Notes under the pieces: model-generated
Databases searched by the model: none
Told to the model about the DNA's origin: nothing
Seen by the model: the letters and a program-made list of their open reading frames with translations, nothing else
NCBI RefSeq assembly: GCF_014202215.1
Contig: NZ_JACHGB010000009.1
Location: 43,912-107,911 of the forward strand
Length of the DNA stretch: 64,000 bases
Source of the DNA: Quisquiliibacterium transsilvanicum
Lineage (GTDB): Bacteria; Pseudomonadota; Gammaproteobacteria; Burkholderiales; Burkholderiaceae_E
Reading direction: 5' to 3'
Position numbers and translations under genes: made by a program
In this document: positions 9,435-18,563 of the stretch, in pieces
Layout of the letters: every line of letters begins with the position of its first letter
Position numbering within the stretch: position 1 is the stretch's first letter

Positions 9435-12400
9435 ATGTCGATGGTTCCGTCCGATGCGCGCCGGCCGCGAAGCACGGTCGTGCAGCAGGTGGCCAGCGTC
9501 GGCATCCTCGCGCTGCTGCCCCTGCTTGCCTATGCGGTCGCGCTGCTGCTGCTCAGCTTCCGCGCCGATGAGGACAGTCGCGCCCAGTTCCTGCACGAGG
9601 TTGCCCAGACCCAGGTGCAGGCGCTGCAGCTGCGCCTGGCCACCTATGCAGACCTCCTCGATCTGGCGGCCGAGCAGCTGCCCGCGCTCGGCGTCGATGC
9701 CCGGACGGGCTGCTCGGAGCTGTTCGAGCGGCTGGCCAGGACCCAGCGCTGGATCGTCGGCGGCGGCTACGTCAGTGCCGACGGCAGCTATCGCTGCGCC
9801 ACGCCGCCCGCGCGCCTCGAGCTCTCGGTGGCCCACCGTCCCCACTTCGCCGATGCGGCGGCCGGTGCCCGCATCGTGGTCAGTCAGAGTGTCATCTCGC
9901 GGGTCACCGGCGAGCCCACGGTCTTCCTCGCCCGTCGGCTCGAGGACGGGGCGGGGCGGTTTGCCGGGGTGGTGCAGTTCGCGGTCCGTCCCGAGGCGCT
10001 CACCGAGGTGCTCCTTCCCGCCTCGGGCGGGCCGATTCAGGTGCGACTGGTCAGCGTGAACGGCGCGCCGGTCGCCTCCTCGGGCGGCGCGCCGGTGTCG
10101 GCGGCCCTGCACGGCAGCCCGGCTGGCAGAGAGTTCAGCGAGACGCGGCGGGTGCGCTTTCGCGACGCCGACGTCGGCTTCCTGACGGTCAGCGCCCCGG
10201 TGGATGCCTTCGAGTCTCCGATGCGCCGCTGGGGGACGCTGGCGCTCGCGGGCTTCGCGCTCGCGGCGCTGGCCTCCGGCCTGCTGGGTGTCTGGCTGCT
10301 CAGACGTTCGCTGCTCGCGGATTCCCGTGCGCTGGACGCGATGGTGCGCACCGCGGCGCACGACCCGGATGCCGTGAGCGTGCCGAGCTTCTGGGCCCGC
10401 GAGTCGAGCGACGTGGCGCGGGCCTTCGCGGGGATCCTGCGGCGCCTGCGCTCGCAGCAGCGGGTCCTCGAATCGGTGGCGCAGACCCTGCGCGCGCGCA
10501 GCGCGGAGCTCGAGCAGGCCCAGCGGCTGGCCCGCCTGGGCGCGTGGGAATGCGACCCGGTCAGTCGCCGCTTCGACTGCTCGGCCGAAGTGCTGGACAT
10601 CCTCGGGCTGGCGCCTGACGCAACCCACAGCCTGGATGAGCTCGTCGCGATGGCGCCGCAGTCCGAGCGGGCGATGCTGGAGGCGGCGTTCTCCGGGGCA
10701 TTGTCCGGCGGGCGCGGCCTGGACCTGGTCCACCGCATCCTGCGCCCGGACGGCACGGTGCGCCGCATCCAGCAGCGGGCGCAGGCCTGCCAGGTGGCGG
10801 CGGGCGAAGATGTGGCTGTGGGCCCAGGCGAGGGCGCTCGCGCCCGGCTCAAGGGCACCGCCCAGGACGTCACCGACCTGGAGTCCTCACGCGAGCAGGT
10901 GGCGCTCTTCGAGGCGGCGCTGGGCGGCACCGACGACATCGTCGTCATCGGCGAACTCGGCCCCGACACGGCTGCGGAGCCGCGCGTAGTCTGGGTGAAC
11001 CCGGCGCTGCTACGCCTGGTCGGCCGCGATCGCGACTCGCTGGTGGGGGCGGAAAGCACATTGTTCGAGGGGGCCGCGATCGACCCGCAGCGGCAGCGAG
11101 AGGTCGTCGAGGCGCTGCTGCGCGGCGAGGCCTCGCGCACCGAGATAGGCTTCACCCTCAGGGATGGCGCCCGCGTGTGGCTGGAACTGCACGTATCGCC
11201 GATCCTTGGGCGCGCCGGCATCGTCGGGCACTGGGTGGCGGTGGGGCGCGACACCACCGCGCGCAGGACCGCCGAGCACCGGGTGCGGGCCAGCGAGGCG
11301 CGCTACCGGCACCTGTTCGACGATCACCCGCTGCCGCTGTGGATCTACGACCTGGATTCCGGGGCGATCGCCGACGTCAACCGGGCAGGGATCGAGGCCT
11401 TCGGCTACGGCCGCGAGGAATTCCTCGCGATGCGGGTCTCCGATCTGGTGCCGCCCGAGCACCGGGACGAGCTCGACGTCGCCCGCCGCCAGCTCCTTGG
11501 CGGCAGTGAGTATGGCGGCGGGCTGTGGTGCCGCCGTCGCGACGGCACGCTGCGGCGCGTTGAGGTTCATGGCGCCACCACCGAGATGGACGGGCGCCGG
11601 ATGCGCATCATCTCGCCGATCGACAGGACCGAAGAGTTCGCCGCGCGCGGGGCGCTGGAGCGCCTCAACGCCACGCTCGAGGAGACAGTCGCCACGCGCA
11701 CCGCCTCGCTCAGCATCAGCGAACAGCGCTACCGGACGCTGGCCGAGCTCTCGCCGCAGGTGATCTGGCAGGCCGATGCCCGCGGGCGCCTGACCTTCCT
11801 GAGCCGGCGCTGGCAGGAGCTGGTCGGCGAGCGCGAGGCCGGCTGGCTCGGCATGCACTGGGTCGACGCGCTTCCTCCCGCTGACGTTTGCGCCACCCGT
11901 CGCGCTTTCGCCGACGCGGCGCGCGAGCGGCGGACGATGCGGATGCGCCGGCGCATCCGCGGCCGGGACGGGCAGGTCCACTCGATGCTGACGGCGGCCG
12001 CGCCGGTATTCGACGCCGACGGCTCGGTACTGTCCTGGGTCGGCGTCGACACCGACGTCGGCGAGCTCGAGTCGGTGCAGCAGGAGCTCAACGAGGCGGT
12101 CGAGCGCCAGGAAGCTTTCTCCTATTCGGTGTCGCACGACCTGCGGGCGCCGGTGCACGTGATCGCGGGCTTCGCAGGCGTGCTGCTGGACGGACAGGTG
12201 GGCAGCATCGACGACGAGGCGCGGCACTACGTCGGGCGCATCGCCGAGAACGCCCGTCGGATGGAGACGCTGATCACCGACCTGCTCGCCCTGTCGCGCC
12301 TGGGCAGGGAGGAGCTTGCGCCGCAGTCCTTCGAGCTGGTCGGCCTGCTGCGCGAAGTGATCCAGGCCGAGCGCGACCGGCAACCGGGCCGCGACATCGA

Positions 12401-12785
12401 GCTCGAGGCCCCCGCCGCCTGTGAGGTGCGCGCCGATCCGAACCTGGTGCGCATCCTGCTCGAGAACCTGGTCGGGAACGCGGTGAAGTTCTCGTCGCGC
12501 GAGCCGGTGTCCAGGCTGCGCTTCGAGGTCGAGAAGGTGCTCGGCGAAGCCGGCGAGGAGACGGTGTTCAGCCTTGCCGACAACGGCGTCGGCTTCCCCG
12601 CGGAGTACGCGGGGCGGATGTTCCAGCCCTTCCAGCGCCTGCACGGGCGCGACGAATTCGAGGGCAGCGGGATCGGCCTGGCGATCGTGGCCCGGATCGT
12701 CGGCATGCACCGGGGCAGGGTCTGGGCGGAGTCCGGGGAGCAGGGCGGAGCGAAGTTCGCCTTCACCCTCGGCCCGGCGAGGTGA
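9435..12785 (+). CDS. Membrane sensor histidine kinase with extracytoplasmic sensor and four PAS-like domains
   Basis: A 1116-residue sensor kinase. An N-terminal helix (about residues 15-40) and a second one (about 262-288) flank a Cache-type periplasmic sensor domain. Then come four PAS/PAC-like units (about 350-480, 485-615, 620-735, 755-880), a HisKA domain with the H-box SHDLRAP (phospho-accepting His901), and a HATPase_c domain with N-box ENLVGNAVKF, G1 DNGVGFP and GSGIGLAI. It has no receiver domain; the receiver gene 34 bases downstream is its likely partner. It opens a ten-gene signalling run. The ATG at 9435 has only a weak ribosome-binding site. Confidence 0.9.
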   Translation: MSMVPSDARRPRSTVVQQVASVGILALLPLLAYAVALLLLSFRADEDSRAQFLHEVAQTQVQALQLRLATYADLLDLAAEQLPALGVDARTGCSELFERLARTQRWIVGGGYVSADGSYRCATPPARLELSVAHRPHFADAAAGARIVVSQSVISRVTGEPTVFLARRLEDGAGRFAGVVQFAVRPEALTEVLLPASGGPIQVRLVSVNGAPVASSGGAPVSAALHGSPAGREFSETRRVRFRDADVGFLTVSAPVDAFESPMRRWGTLALAGFALAALASGLLGVWLLRRSLLADSRALDAMVRTAAHDPDAVSVPSFWARESSDVARAFAGILRRLRSQQRVLESVAQTLRARSAELEQAQRLARLGAWECDPVSRRFDCSAEVLDILGLAPDATHSLDELVAMAPQSERAMLEAAFSGALSGGRGLDLVHRILRPDGTVRRIQQRAQACQVAAGEDVAVGPGEGARARLKGTAQDVTDLESSREQVALFEAALGGTDDIVVIGELGPDTAAEPRVVWVNPALLRLVGRDRDSLVGAESTLFEGAAIDPQRQREVVEALLRGEASRTEIGFTLRDGARVWLELHVSPILGRAGIVGHWVAVGRDTTARRTAEHRVRASEARYRHLFDDHPLPLWIYDLDSGAIADVNRAGIEAFGYGREEFLAMRVSDLVPPEHRDELDVARRQLLGGSEYGGGLWCRRRDGTLRRVEVHGATTEMDGRRMRIISPIDRTEEFAARGALERLNATLEETVATRTASLSISEQRYRTLAELSPQVIWQADARGRLTFLSRRWQELVGEREAGWLGMHWVDALPPADVCATRRAFADAARERRTMRMRRRIRGRDGQVHSMLTAAAPVFDADGSVLSWVGVDTDVGELESVQQELNEAVERQEAFSYSVSHDLRAPVHVIAGFAGVLLDGQVGSIDDEARHYVGRIAENARRMETLITDLLALSRLGREELAPQSFELVGLLREVIQAERDRQPGRDIELEAPAACEVRADPNLVRILLENLVGNAVKFSSREPVSRLRFEVEKVLGEAGEETVFSLADNGVGFPAEYAGRMFQPFQRLHGRDEFEGSGIGLAIVARIVGMHRGRVWAESGEQGGAKFAFTLGPAR

Positions 12786-12819
12786 GGGCGCGCATGCGGA
12801 CCGAAACGGAGGCACGACG

Positions 12820-13245
12820 GTGAAGAACATTCTGCTGGTGGACGACGACGAGGACCAGCTGGCGCTGATGCGGCTCGTGCTTGCACGCGAGTTTCCGGGC
12901 ATCGACGTGCTCGCGGTCAGTTCCGGCAACCAGGCGCTGGAGGCGCTCGACGCGGCCGCGCAGGCGCCGGTGCTGATGATGGTCGACGTCAAGATGCCGG
13001 GCATGGACGGCCCGGCCACGGTGCGCAGGATCCGCGAGCGCAGCCGCTGGGCGGGCTGCCCCATCGTCATGATGTCGACCTCGGAGACGCCCGAGGACAT
13101 CAGTGCCAGTCTTGAGGCGGGCGCCGACATCTACCTGCGCAAGCCGCTGACCCTGGACGACTGGGCCAGGACCCTGCACGGCGTGGCGAACTACTGGTCA
13201 CACCCCGGCTCACCCCCGGACGGGGGCGCGCATGTCGTCGCCTGA
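12820..13245 (+). CDS. Single-domain response regulator (receiver only)
   Basis: A 141-residue CheY-like protein consisting only of a receiver domain: acidic pair DDDED at residues 8-12, phospho-accepting Asp56 in VDVKMPGMDG, the conserved Ser/Thr in MSTSE, and Lys in YLRKPL. It has no output domain, so it would act by protein contact or as a phosphate relay, most simply with the kinase upstream. The GTG start at 12820 follows a GGAGG ribosome-binding site. Its 3' end overlaps the next gene by 14 bases. Confidence 0.9.
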   Translation: MKNILLVDDDEDQLALMRLVLAREFPGIDVLAVSSGNQALEALDAAAQAPVLMMVDVKMPGMDGPATVRRIRERSRWAGCPIVMMSTSETPEDISASLEAGADIYLRKPLTLDDWARTLHGVANYWSHPGSPPDGGAHVVA

Positions 13246-14344
13246 TCAGGCCGCGCAACTGCGCCTGATCGCGGTCGAGGATTCGGCCGATGACGTGGAG
13301 CTGCTGCGGCTGGCCCTGCTGCGCCACGGAATGCGTTTCACGCTGCGTTCCGCGCTGGACGAGCAGGGCTTCCTGGTCGCGCTCAGCGATCCGGTCGACG
13401 CGGTTCTCTGCGACTACTCGCTGCCCGCGTTCTCACCCTATCGCGCGCTCGAGCTGATCCGCAGCGTCCAGCCCGAGGTGCCGCTGATCGTCCTGACCCG
13501 CGCCGTCGGCGAGGAGGCGGCGGTGGCGCTGCTGCGCGCAGGAGCCTGCGACTTCTTCCTGAAGAACCGTATCGACCTCGTCCCGGCGGGGCTCGAGCGG
13601 GTGCTGCGCGAGCGTCGGCTGGAGCGCGAGCGCAGGCGGGTCCAGGTCCAGCTCGAGCAGGCGTACTCGCGCTTGAGCCGGGTCTCCGCACGGCTGGTCG
13701 ATGCTCAGGAGCGCGAGCGCGCCTGGATCGCGCGCGAGCTGCACGACGAACTCGGCCAGACGCTGGCTGGCGTCGTCCTGCAGCTGGGCGCGGCACAGCG
13801 CAGCGCCGACCCGGGACAGGCGCGCGAGAACCTGCAGGCCGCGCTGACGCTTTCCCGGTCCGCCATGGAGCAGGTGCGCAGCATGTCGTTCTCGCTGAAG
13901 CCGCCGCAGCTCGAGCTGCTCGGGCTGTCGGCCACGGTGCGCGGCGCCGCCGAGCGCCTGCTCGATCCGGCCGGCGTGCACGGCCGCTTCGAGGTGCGCG
14001 GCGCCGAGCCGCGCGACGGCTCGCCGCGCTGGATCGCCGTCGTACGTGTCGCCCAGGAGGCGGTGCTGAACGCGATCCGGCACGCCGCGCCGGCCAAGGT
14101 CCTGGTGCGGCTGCATTTCCATCCGGAAGGGGCGTTGACGCTGATCGTGGCCGACGACGGTTGCGGCTTCGACGTGGCGGGGACATTGGCGGGCGGGCCC
14201 AGCGACGAGAACTTCGGGCTGTACGGAATGATCGAGCGCGCCGAGCTGGCCGGCGGCCGGCTGCGGCTGGTCTCGCGCCAGGGTCGCGGCAGTTGCGCGA
14301 TCCTGCGCTTCCCGGCCACGGACGAACACGGAGGACATCGATGA
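13232..14344 (+). CDS. Receiver domain fused to NarX/DegS-type histidine kinase
   Basis: A 370-residue protein with a receiver domain first (residues about 10-130, Asp61 in CDYSLP) and a HisKA_3 kinase behind it. His171 lies in ARELHDELGQ, the H-box of the NarX/DegS/UhpB class, and the HATPase domain has AVLNAIRHA and DDGCGFD. There is no membrane segment. Kinases of this class phosphorylate NarL-type regulators, and a NarL-type regulator is encoded immediately downstream with an ATGA overlap, making a convincing pair. The N-terminal receiver suggests that this kinase is itself controlled by an upstream kinase, giving a relay. Confidence 0.9.
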   Translation: MSSPDQAAQLRLIAVEDSADDVELLRLALLRHGMRFTLRSALDEQGFLVALSDPVDAVLCDYSLPAFSPYRALELIRSVQPEVPLIVLTRAVGEEAAVALLRAGACDFFLKNRIDLVPAGLERVLRERRLERERRRVQVQLEQAYSRLSRVSARLVDAQERERAWIARELHDELGQTLAGVVLQLGAAQRSADPGQARENLQAALTLSRSAMEQVRSMSFSLKPPQLELLGLSATVRGAAERLLDPAGVHGRFEVRGAEPRDGSPRWIAVVRVAQEAVLNAIRHAAPAKVLVRLHFHPEGALTLIVADDGCGFDVAGTLAGGPSDENFGLYGMIERAELAGGRLRLVSRQGRGSCAILRFPATDEHGGHR

Positions 14345-15000
14345 ACGAGGCGACCCGCGTCGTGCTCGCGGACGACCATCAGGTGGTGCGCTCAGGCATC
14401 CGCGCAATTCTCGGCGACCTTGGCGGGCTGGAAGTCGTCGGCGAGGCCGACGACGGCCTGGCGCTGCTCGACCTTGTCGCGCGCCTGGCGCCGGACCTGG
14501 TCATCACCGACCTGTCGATGCCGCGCATGAACGGCATCCGTGCGATCGCTGCGCTGCGCGAGTCCCATCCTGGCCTGCGCATCCTGGTCATGTCGATGCA
14601 CGACACCGCGGACTTCGTGCAGGGCGCGCTCAGGAGCGGCGCGGACGGCTACGTGCTCAAGGACGCGTCGGCCTCCGAGCTGGGCCGCGCCATCGAGGCG
14701 GTGATGTGCGGCGAGAGCTACCTGGCGCCGCGCGCCTCGAGCCGCGTGCTGGCCGGGCTGCGGCCCGCCGGCGCCCGCGGCGCGGGCGACGAAGAGCTCA
14801 CGCCGCGCCAGGGCGAGGTGCTGGTGCGGATCGCGCGGGGCGCTTCCACGAAGGAGATCGCCTTCGATCTCGGGCTCAGCCCCAAGACGGTGGAGGCGCA
14901 CCGGGCGCGGCTGATGGAGCGGCTGGGCATCGACGACATCGCCGGCCTCACCCTCTATGCGGTGCGCAAGGGCCTGGTCGATCCGGAAGGGCCGCTCTGA
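14341..15000 (+). CDS. NarL/LuxR-family DNA-binding response regulator
   Basis: A 219-residue transcription factor. The receiver domain (residues about 5-125) has acidic residues D11-D12 and phospho-accepting Asp57 in ITDLSMP. The C-terminal GerE/LuxR helix-turn-helix (about 152-215) has LTPRQGEVL and STKEIAFDLGLSPKTVEAHRARL. It is the only DNA-binding protein in the ten-gene signalling run, so it is the obvious route from the cluster to transcription. Its start overlaps the stop of the HisKA_3 kinase gene, its likely cognate partner, and the next gene starts directly after its stop codon. Confidence 0.92.
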   Translation: MNEATRVVLADDHQVVRSGIRAILGDLGGLEVVGEADDGLALLDLVARLAPDLVITDLSMPRMNGIRAIAALRESHPGLRILVMSMHDTADFVQGALRSGADGYVLKDASASELGRAIEAVMCGESYLAPRASSRVLAGLRPAGARGAGDEELTPRQGEVLVRIARGASTKEIAFDLGLSPKTVEAHRARLMERLGIDDIAGLTLYAVRKGLVDPEGPL

Positions 15001-17061
15001 ATGAATGCGCGCGATCGCCTCGAGGGGCTGGACGCCGTGATCCTGGCGGCCTGCATGCGGGCCGCCGGCAGCGCGATCACGATCGCGGATGCCCGGCTGC
15101 CCGGCATGCCGCTGGTCTACGTGAACCCCGCCTTCGAGCGTCTGACCGGTTACCCGGCCGCCGAGACGCTCGGGCGCAGCTGTTCCTTCCTGCAGGGGAC
15201 CGACCGGCGCCAGCCCGAGCTCGCTGCCATCCGGCAGGCGCTGGCGCAGGGCGAGTCGGTGGACGTGACGCTGCGCAACTACCGCAGCGACGGCGAACTG
15301 TTCTGGAACCGGCTGGTGCTGTCGCCGGTGCTTGGCCGCGACGGCCTGCCTGTCCATTACGTCGGCGTGCAGACCGACGTCACTGCCCGCGTGCAGGCCG
15401 AGCGCCGCACGGCCGGCGTGCTCGACCGCATCGAGGACGCCTTCTTCGCGCTCGACCGCGAGCACCGCTTGCGCCTGGTCAACCGGCGCCTGGAAGCGCT
15501 GCTCGAGCGCCCCGCGGCGCAGCTGGTGGGCGCCGGGGTCTGGGAGACCTTCCCGGATGGCGTGGGCACGCGCCTTCAGGCGCGGGCATTGCGTGCCGCG
15601 CGCGAGATGACGCCCAGCATCTTCAGCGAGTACTGGCCGACCGGCGCGCGCTGGATCGAGGCCCGGATGTTCCCCGCCCGCGAGGGCGTGTCGGTCTACC
15701 TGCGCGACGTCACCGAAGATCACCTGCGCGAGCGGCGGCTGGCCCACCTCGCCCGCCACGATCCGCTCACCGGCCTGCCCAATCGCGACGCGGCGATCGA
15801 GCTGCTCGGCGAGGCCTGCAGCGCGGCGCGGCGCGGCACGCGGCGCCTCGCGGTGGCCAGCATCGACCTGGACCGCTTCGGCGCGATCAACGAGGCGCGC
15901 GGCCATCGGGCCGGGGATGCGGTGCTCAAGGAGGTGGCGGCGCGGCTGGTCGGCAGCCGCCCACAAGGCGCCTCGGTGGCGCGCATGGGCGCCGACGAAT
16001 TCGTTGCGGTGCTCGACACCGACGACGCCGATGAGGCGCTTGCCGCCTGCGACGGCATGCTGGCGGCGCTGTCGGCGCCGATCGTCCTGGCCGACGGCTG
16101 CCTGCGGATCGGCGCCTCGGTCGGCATCGCGCTGCATCCGCAGGGCGGCGCCAGCCCCGACGCGCTGCTGGCCAACGCCAGCGTGGCGCTGCTGGTGGCG
16201 CGACAGGAGGGCGCGGGCCGGGCTCGCCTGTTCGATGCGGCGCTGGGCCGGGCGCAGCGGCGGCGCCAGCAGCTGCTCGATGCGCTGCGCTCGGGCGCGT
16301 TCGACGACGCCTTCCGCATCGTCTACCAGCCGAAGTTCAGCGCCGTCGGGCGCCAGCTGTGCGGATTCGAGGCGCTCGCGCGCTGGCAGAGCGCATCGCT
16401 CGGCGCCGTCTCGCCGGACGAGTTCATTCCGCTCGCCGAGGAGTGCGGCGCCATCGTCCCGCTCGGGCGCTGGCTGCTGGACCGGGTCTGCGCGCAGCTG
16501 CGCGCCTGGCTGGACCGCGGCCTTGCTGCCGAGCCGGTCGCGGTGAACGTGTCGGTCGGCCAGGTCGCCAACGGCGACTTCCTGGCGGCGGTCGAGGACG
16601 CGTTGCGCCGGTGGCGGCTGCCGCCGGAGCTGCTGCAGGTCGAGATCACCGAGTCGCTGCTGATGCAGGACCTGCACAGCGGCTCCGCGCTGGCGCACGC
16701 ACTTACCGGGCGCGGCATCGAGGTCCACCTGGACGACTTCGGCACCGGCTACAGCAGTCTCGCCTACCTCTGGGAGCTGCCGGTGTCGGCGCTGAAGCTG
16801 GATCGGCGCTTCACCCTCGGGCTCGGGGCGCAGCCGCAGGCCAGGGCGATCGTCGACAGCGTGGTGGCGCTGGCGCGGGCGCTGGGCAAGAAGGTGATCG
16901 CCGAAGGCGTCGAAACTGAAGATCAGGCGCGCATCCTGCTGGAGCTCGGCTGCGACGTGCTGCAGGGCTACCTGCTGGCGCGCCCGATGACCGCGGCGGC
17001 GGCGGCCCTGCTCCTGCCGGGCGCTGCGCCGTCCGGCTTTCCTCCCCGAGGCGCAGCATGA
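15001..17061 (+). CDS. LOV-like PAS / PAS / GGDEF / EAL signalling protein
   Basis: A 686-residue soluble protein. Residues about 18-135 form a LOV-type PAS domain: NPAFERLTGY, GRSCSFLQG with Cys61 at the position that forms the flavin adduct in blue-light receptors, RNYRSDGELFWN and YVGVQTD. A second PAS follows (about 140-240). The GGDEF domain (about 250-410) has GADEF at 330-334 in place of GGDEF, so cyclase activity is doubtful. The EAL domain (about 430-680) keeps E457-A-L, ITESLL, DDFGTGYSS (from D578) and EGVET, so c-di-GMP phosphodiesterase activity is predicted. It starts directly after the preceding stop codon. Confidence 0.92.
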   Translation: MNARDRLEGLDAVILAACMRAAGSAITIADARLPGMPLVYVNPAFERLTGYPAAETLGRSCSFLQGTDRRQPELAAIRQALAQGESVDVTLRNYRSDGELFWNRLVLSPVLGRDGLPVHYVGVQTDVTARVQAERRTAGVLDRIEDAFFALDREHRLRLVNRRLEALLERPAAQLVGAGVWETFPDGVGTRLQARALRAAREMTPSIFSEYWPTGARWIEARMFPAREGVSVYLRDVTEDHLRERRLAHLARHDPLTGLPNRDAAIELLGEACSAARRGTRRLAVASIDLDRFGAINEARGHRAGDAVLKEVAARLVGSRPQGASVARMGADEFVAVLDTDDADEALAACDGMLAALSAPIVLADGCLRIGASVGIALHPQGGASPDALLANASVALLVARQEGAGRARLFDAALGRAQRRRQQLLDALRSGAFDDAFRIVYQPKFSAVGRQLCGFEALARWQSASLGAVSPDEFIPLAEECGAIVPLGRWLLDRVCAQLRAWLDRGLAAEPVAVNVSVGQVANGDFLAAVEDALRRWRLPPELLQVEITESLLMQDLHSGSALAHALTGRGIEVHLDDFGTGYSSLAYLWELPVSALKLDRRFTLGLGAQPQARAIVDSVVALARALGKKVIAEGVETEDQARILLELGCDVLQGYLLARPMTAAAAALLLPGAAPSGFPPRGAA

Positions 17062-18563
17062 GCGGACCCGGATCCTCCATTCCCTGGCTCGAGCAGCTCT
17101 ATGCGATCGGCCGCACCGAGAGCGAGGGCGCGGACCTTCCGCTCGACCTGAGCCGGATCCTCGGCGACGTCTTCGTCACCACCGAACAGATCTCGCGAAT
17201 CACCTGGGTCGAGGAGCTCTACGCGCTCAGCCAGATCGCGGCCGACGCCACCGATCTGGACAGCGCGCTCAGCCGCATGCTGCGCCACGTGGTCGATGCC
17301 TTCGCCGCCGAGAGCGGCACGCTCGCGCTGTACTTCGGCGATGCCGACGAGCTGCGCATCGTCGCCGCCACCGACCTGCCCGGCGAGGCGCTGGGGCGCA
17401 GCGTGCGGCTCGGCCAGGGCGTGCTGGGCCGCGTGGCGCGCGACGGCCTGCCGCTGCTCACACAGGGCGCGCTGGCCGAGACCACCGCCGCAGCCGCGTC
17501 CGCAGCGTCCGAGGGCTCGGCCGCCAGGCGCATCCCCGCGTCCTCGCTGTGCTGGCCGCTGAAAATCCAGCAGCGCCTGGTGGGGGTGTTCGCGGTCAAC
17601 CGCTACGATGACCTGCGCAGCTACGAGGAGCAGGACCTGCAGCGCGGCTCGATCATGGCCAGCATGCTTGCGCTGGTGATCGACAACTCGCGGATGCATG
17701 ACGACCAGCAGCGCCGCATCCAGAGCCTGTCGCGGATGAACCGCGAAATGGCGGAGATCAACGCGCGCCTCACCCACGCGCAGGCGCAGCTGGAGCAGTC
17801 CGGGCGGATGGCCGCGATCGGCCAGCTCGCCGCGGGCGTGGCCCACGAGATCAACAACCCGATCGGCTACGTCTACTCGAATGTCGGCACGCTCGAGGGC
17901 TACCTGGAGCGCCTGCTCGGCCGGCTCAAGTCCAGCCTCGGCCCGGCAGCGCTGGAGGCGGACCCGGGCCTGCGCGAGCTGGTAGAGGACGTGCCCGCGC
18001 TGCTGGCCGAGACCCGCGAAGGCCTCGACCGGGTGCGCAAGATCGTCCAGGACCTCAAGGACTTCTCGCGCGGCGGCGAGCATGACGAGTGGGAGTGGGC
18101 CGACCTCAACGCCGGGCTGCAGAGCACCCTGAACATCGCCAACAACGAGATCCGCTACAAGGGACGGCTGGTGCGTGAGCTCGGGCCCCTGCCCGAAGTG
18201 CAGTGCCTGCCCTCGCAGCTGAACCAGGTCTTCCTCAACCTCGTGGTGAACGCGGCCCACGCGATCGAGCGCGGCGGGGAGATTCGCGTGTCCACAGCGC
18301 ATGAGGGCGACCAGGTCCGCATCGAGGTGGCCGACGACGGCTGCGGCATTCCCGAGCACATCCGTGACCGGATCTTCGAACCCTTCTTCACCACCAAGCC
18401 GGTCGGGCAGGGCACGGGGCTCGGCCTCTCGCTGTCCTATGCCATCGTGCGCAAGCACCGCGGAACGATCGAGGTCCGCAGCGCGCCGGGCGCCGGCACC
18501 ACCTTCAGCATTGCGCTGCCCGTCGCGCAGCCATCGCCACAGGGAGACGAACCCCATGCCTGA
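17058..18563 (+). CDS. GAF-domain sensor histidine kinase
   Basis: A 501-residue soluble kinase: a GAF domain (about residues 50-210), a short coiled coil, a HisKA domain with His263 in GVAHEINNP, and a HATPase_c domain with [17 protein letters not shown] and GTGLGLSL. The class resembles NtrB-like kinases with the HEINNP H-box. The first 75 residues hold an imperfect internal repeat ([10 protein letters not shown] then [10 protein letters not shown], each followed by a D-LSR-L segment). The start overlaps the upstream stop (ATGA), and the 3' end overlaps the next regulator gene by 8 bases, so that receiver protein is the likely partner. Confidence 0.9.

Noticed and set aside
5330..10733. Very long minus-strand open frames (over 1100 codons) opposite the permease, rmuC and sensor kinase genes
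   Set aside because: They are shadows produced by high third-position GC; the plus-strand frames carry full family motifs, and the antisense translations are Arg/Ala/Gln-rich with no recognisable domain.
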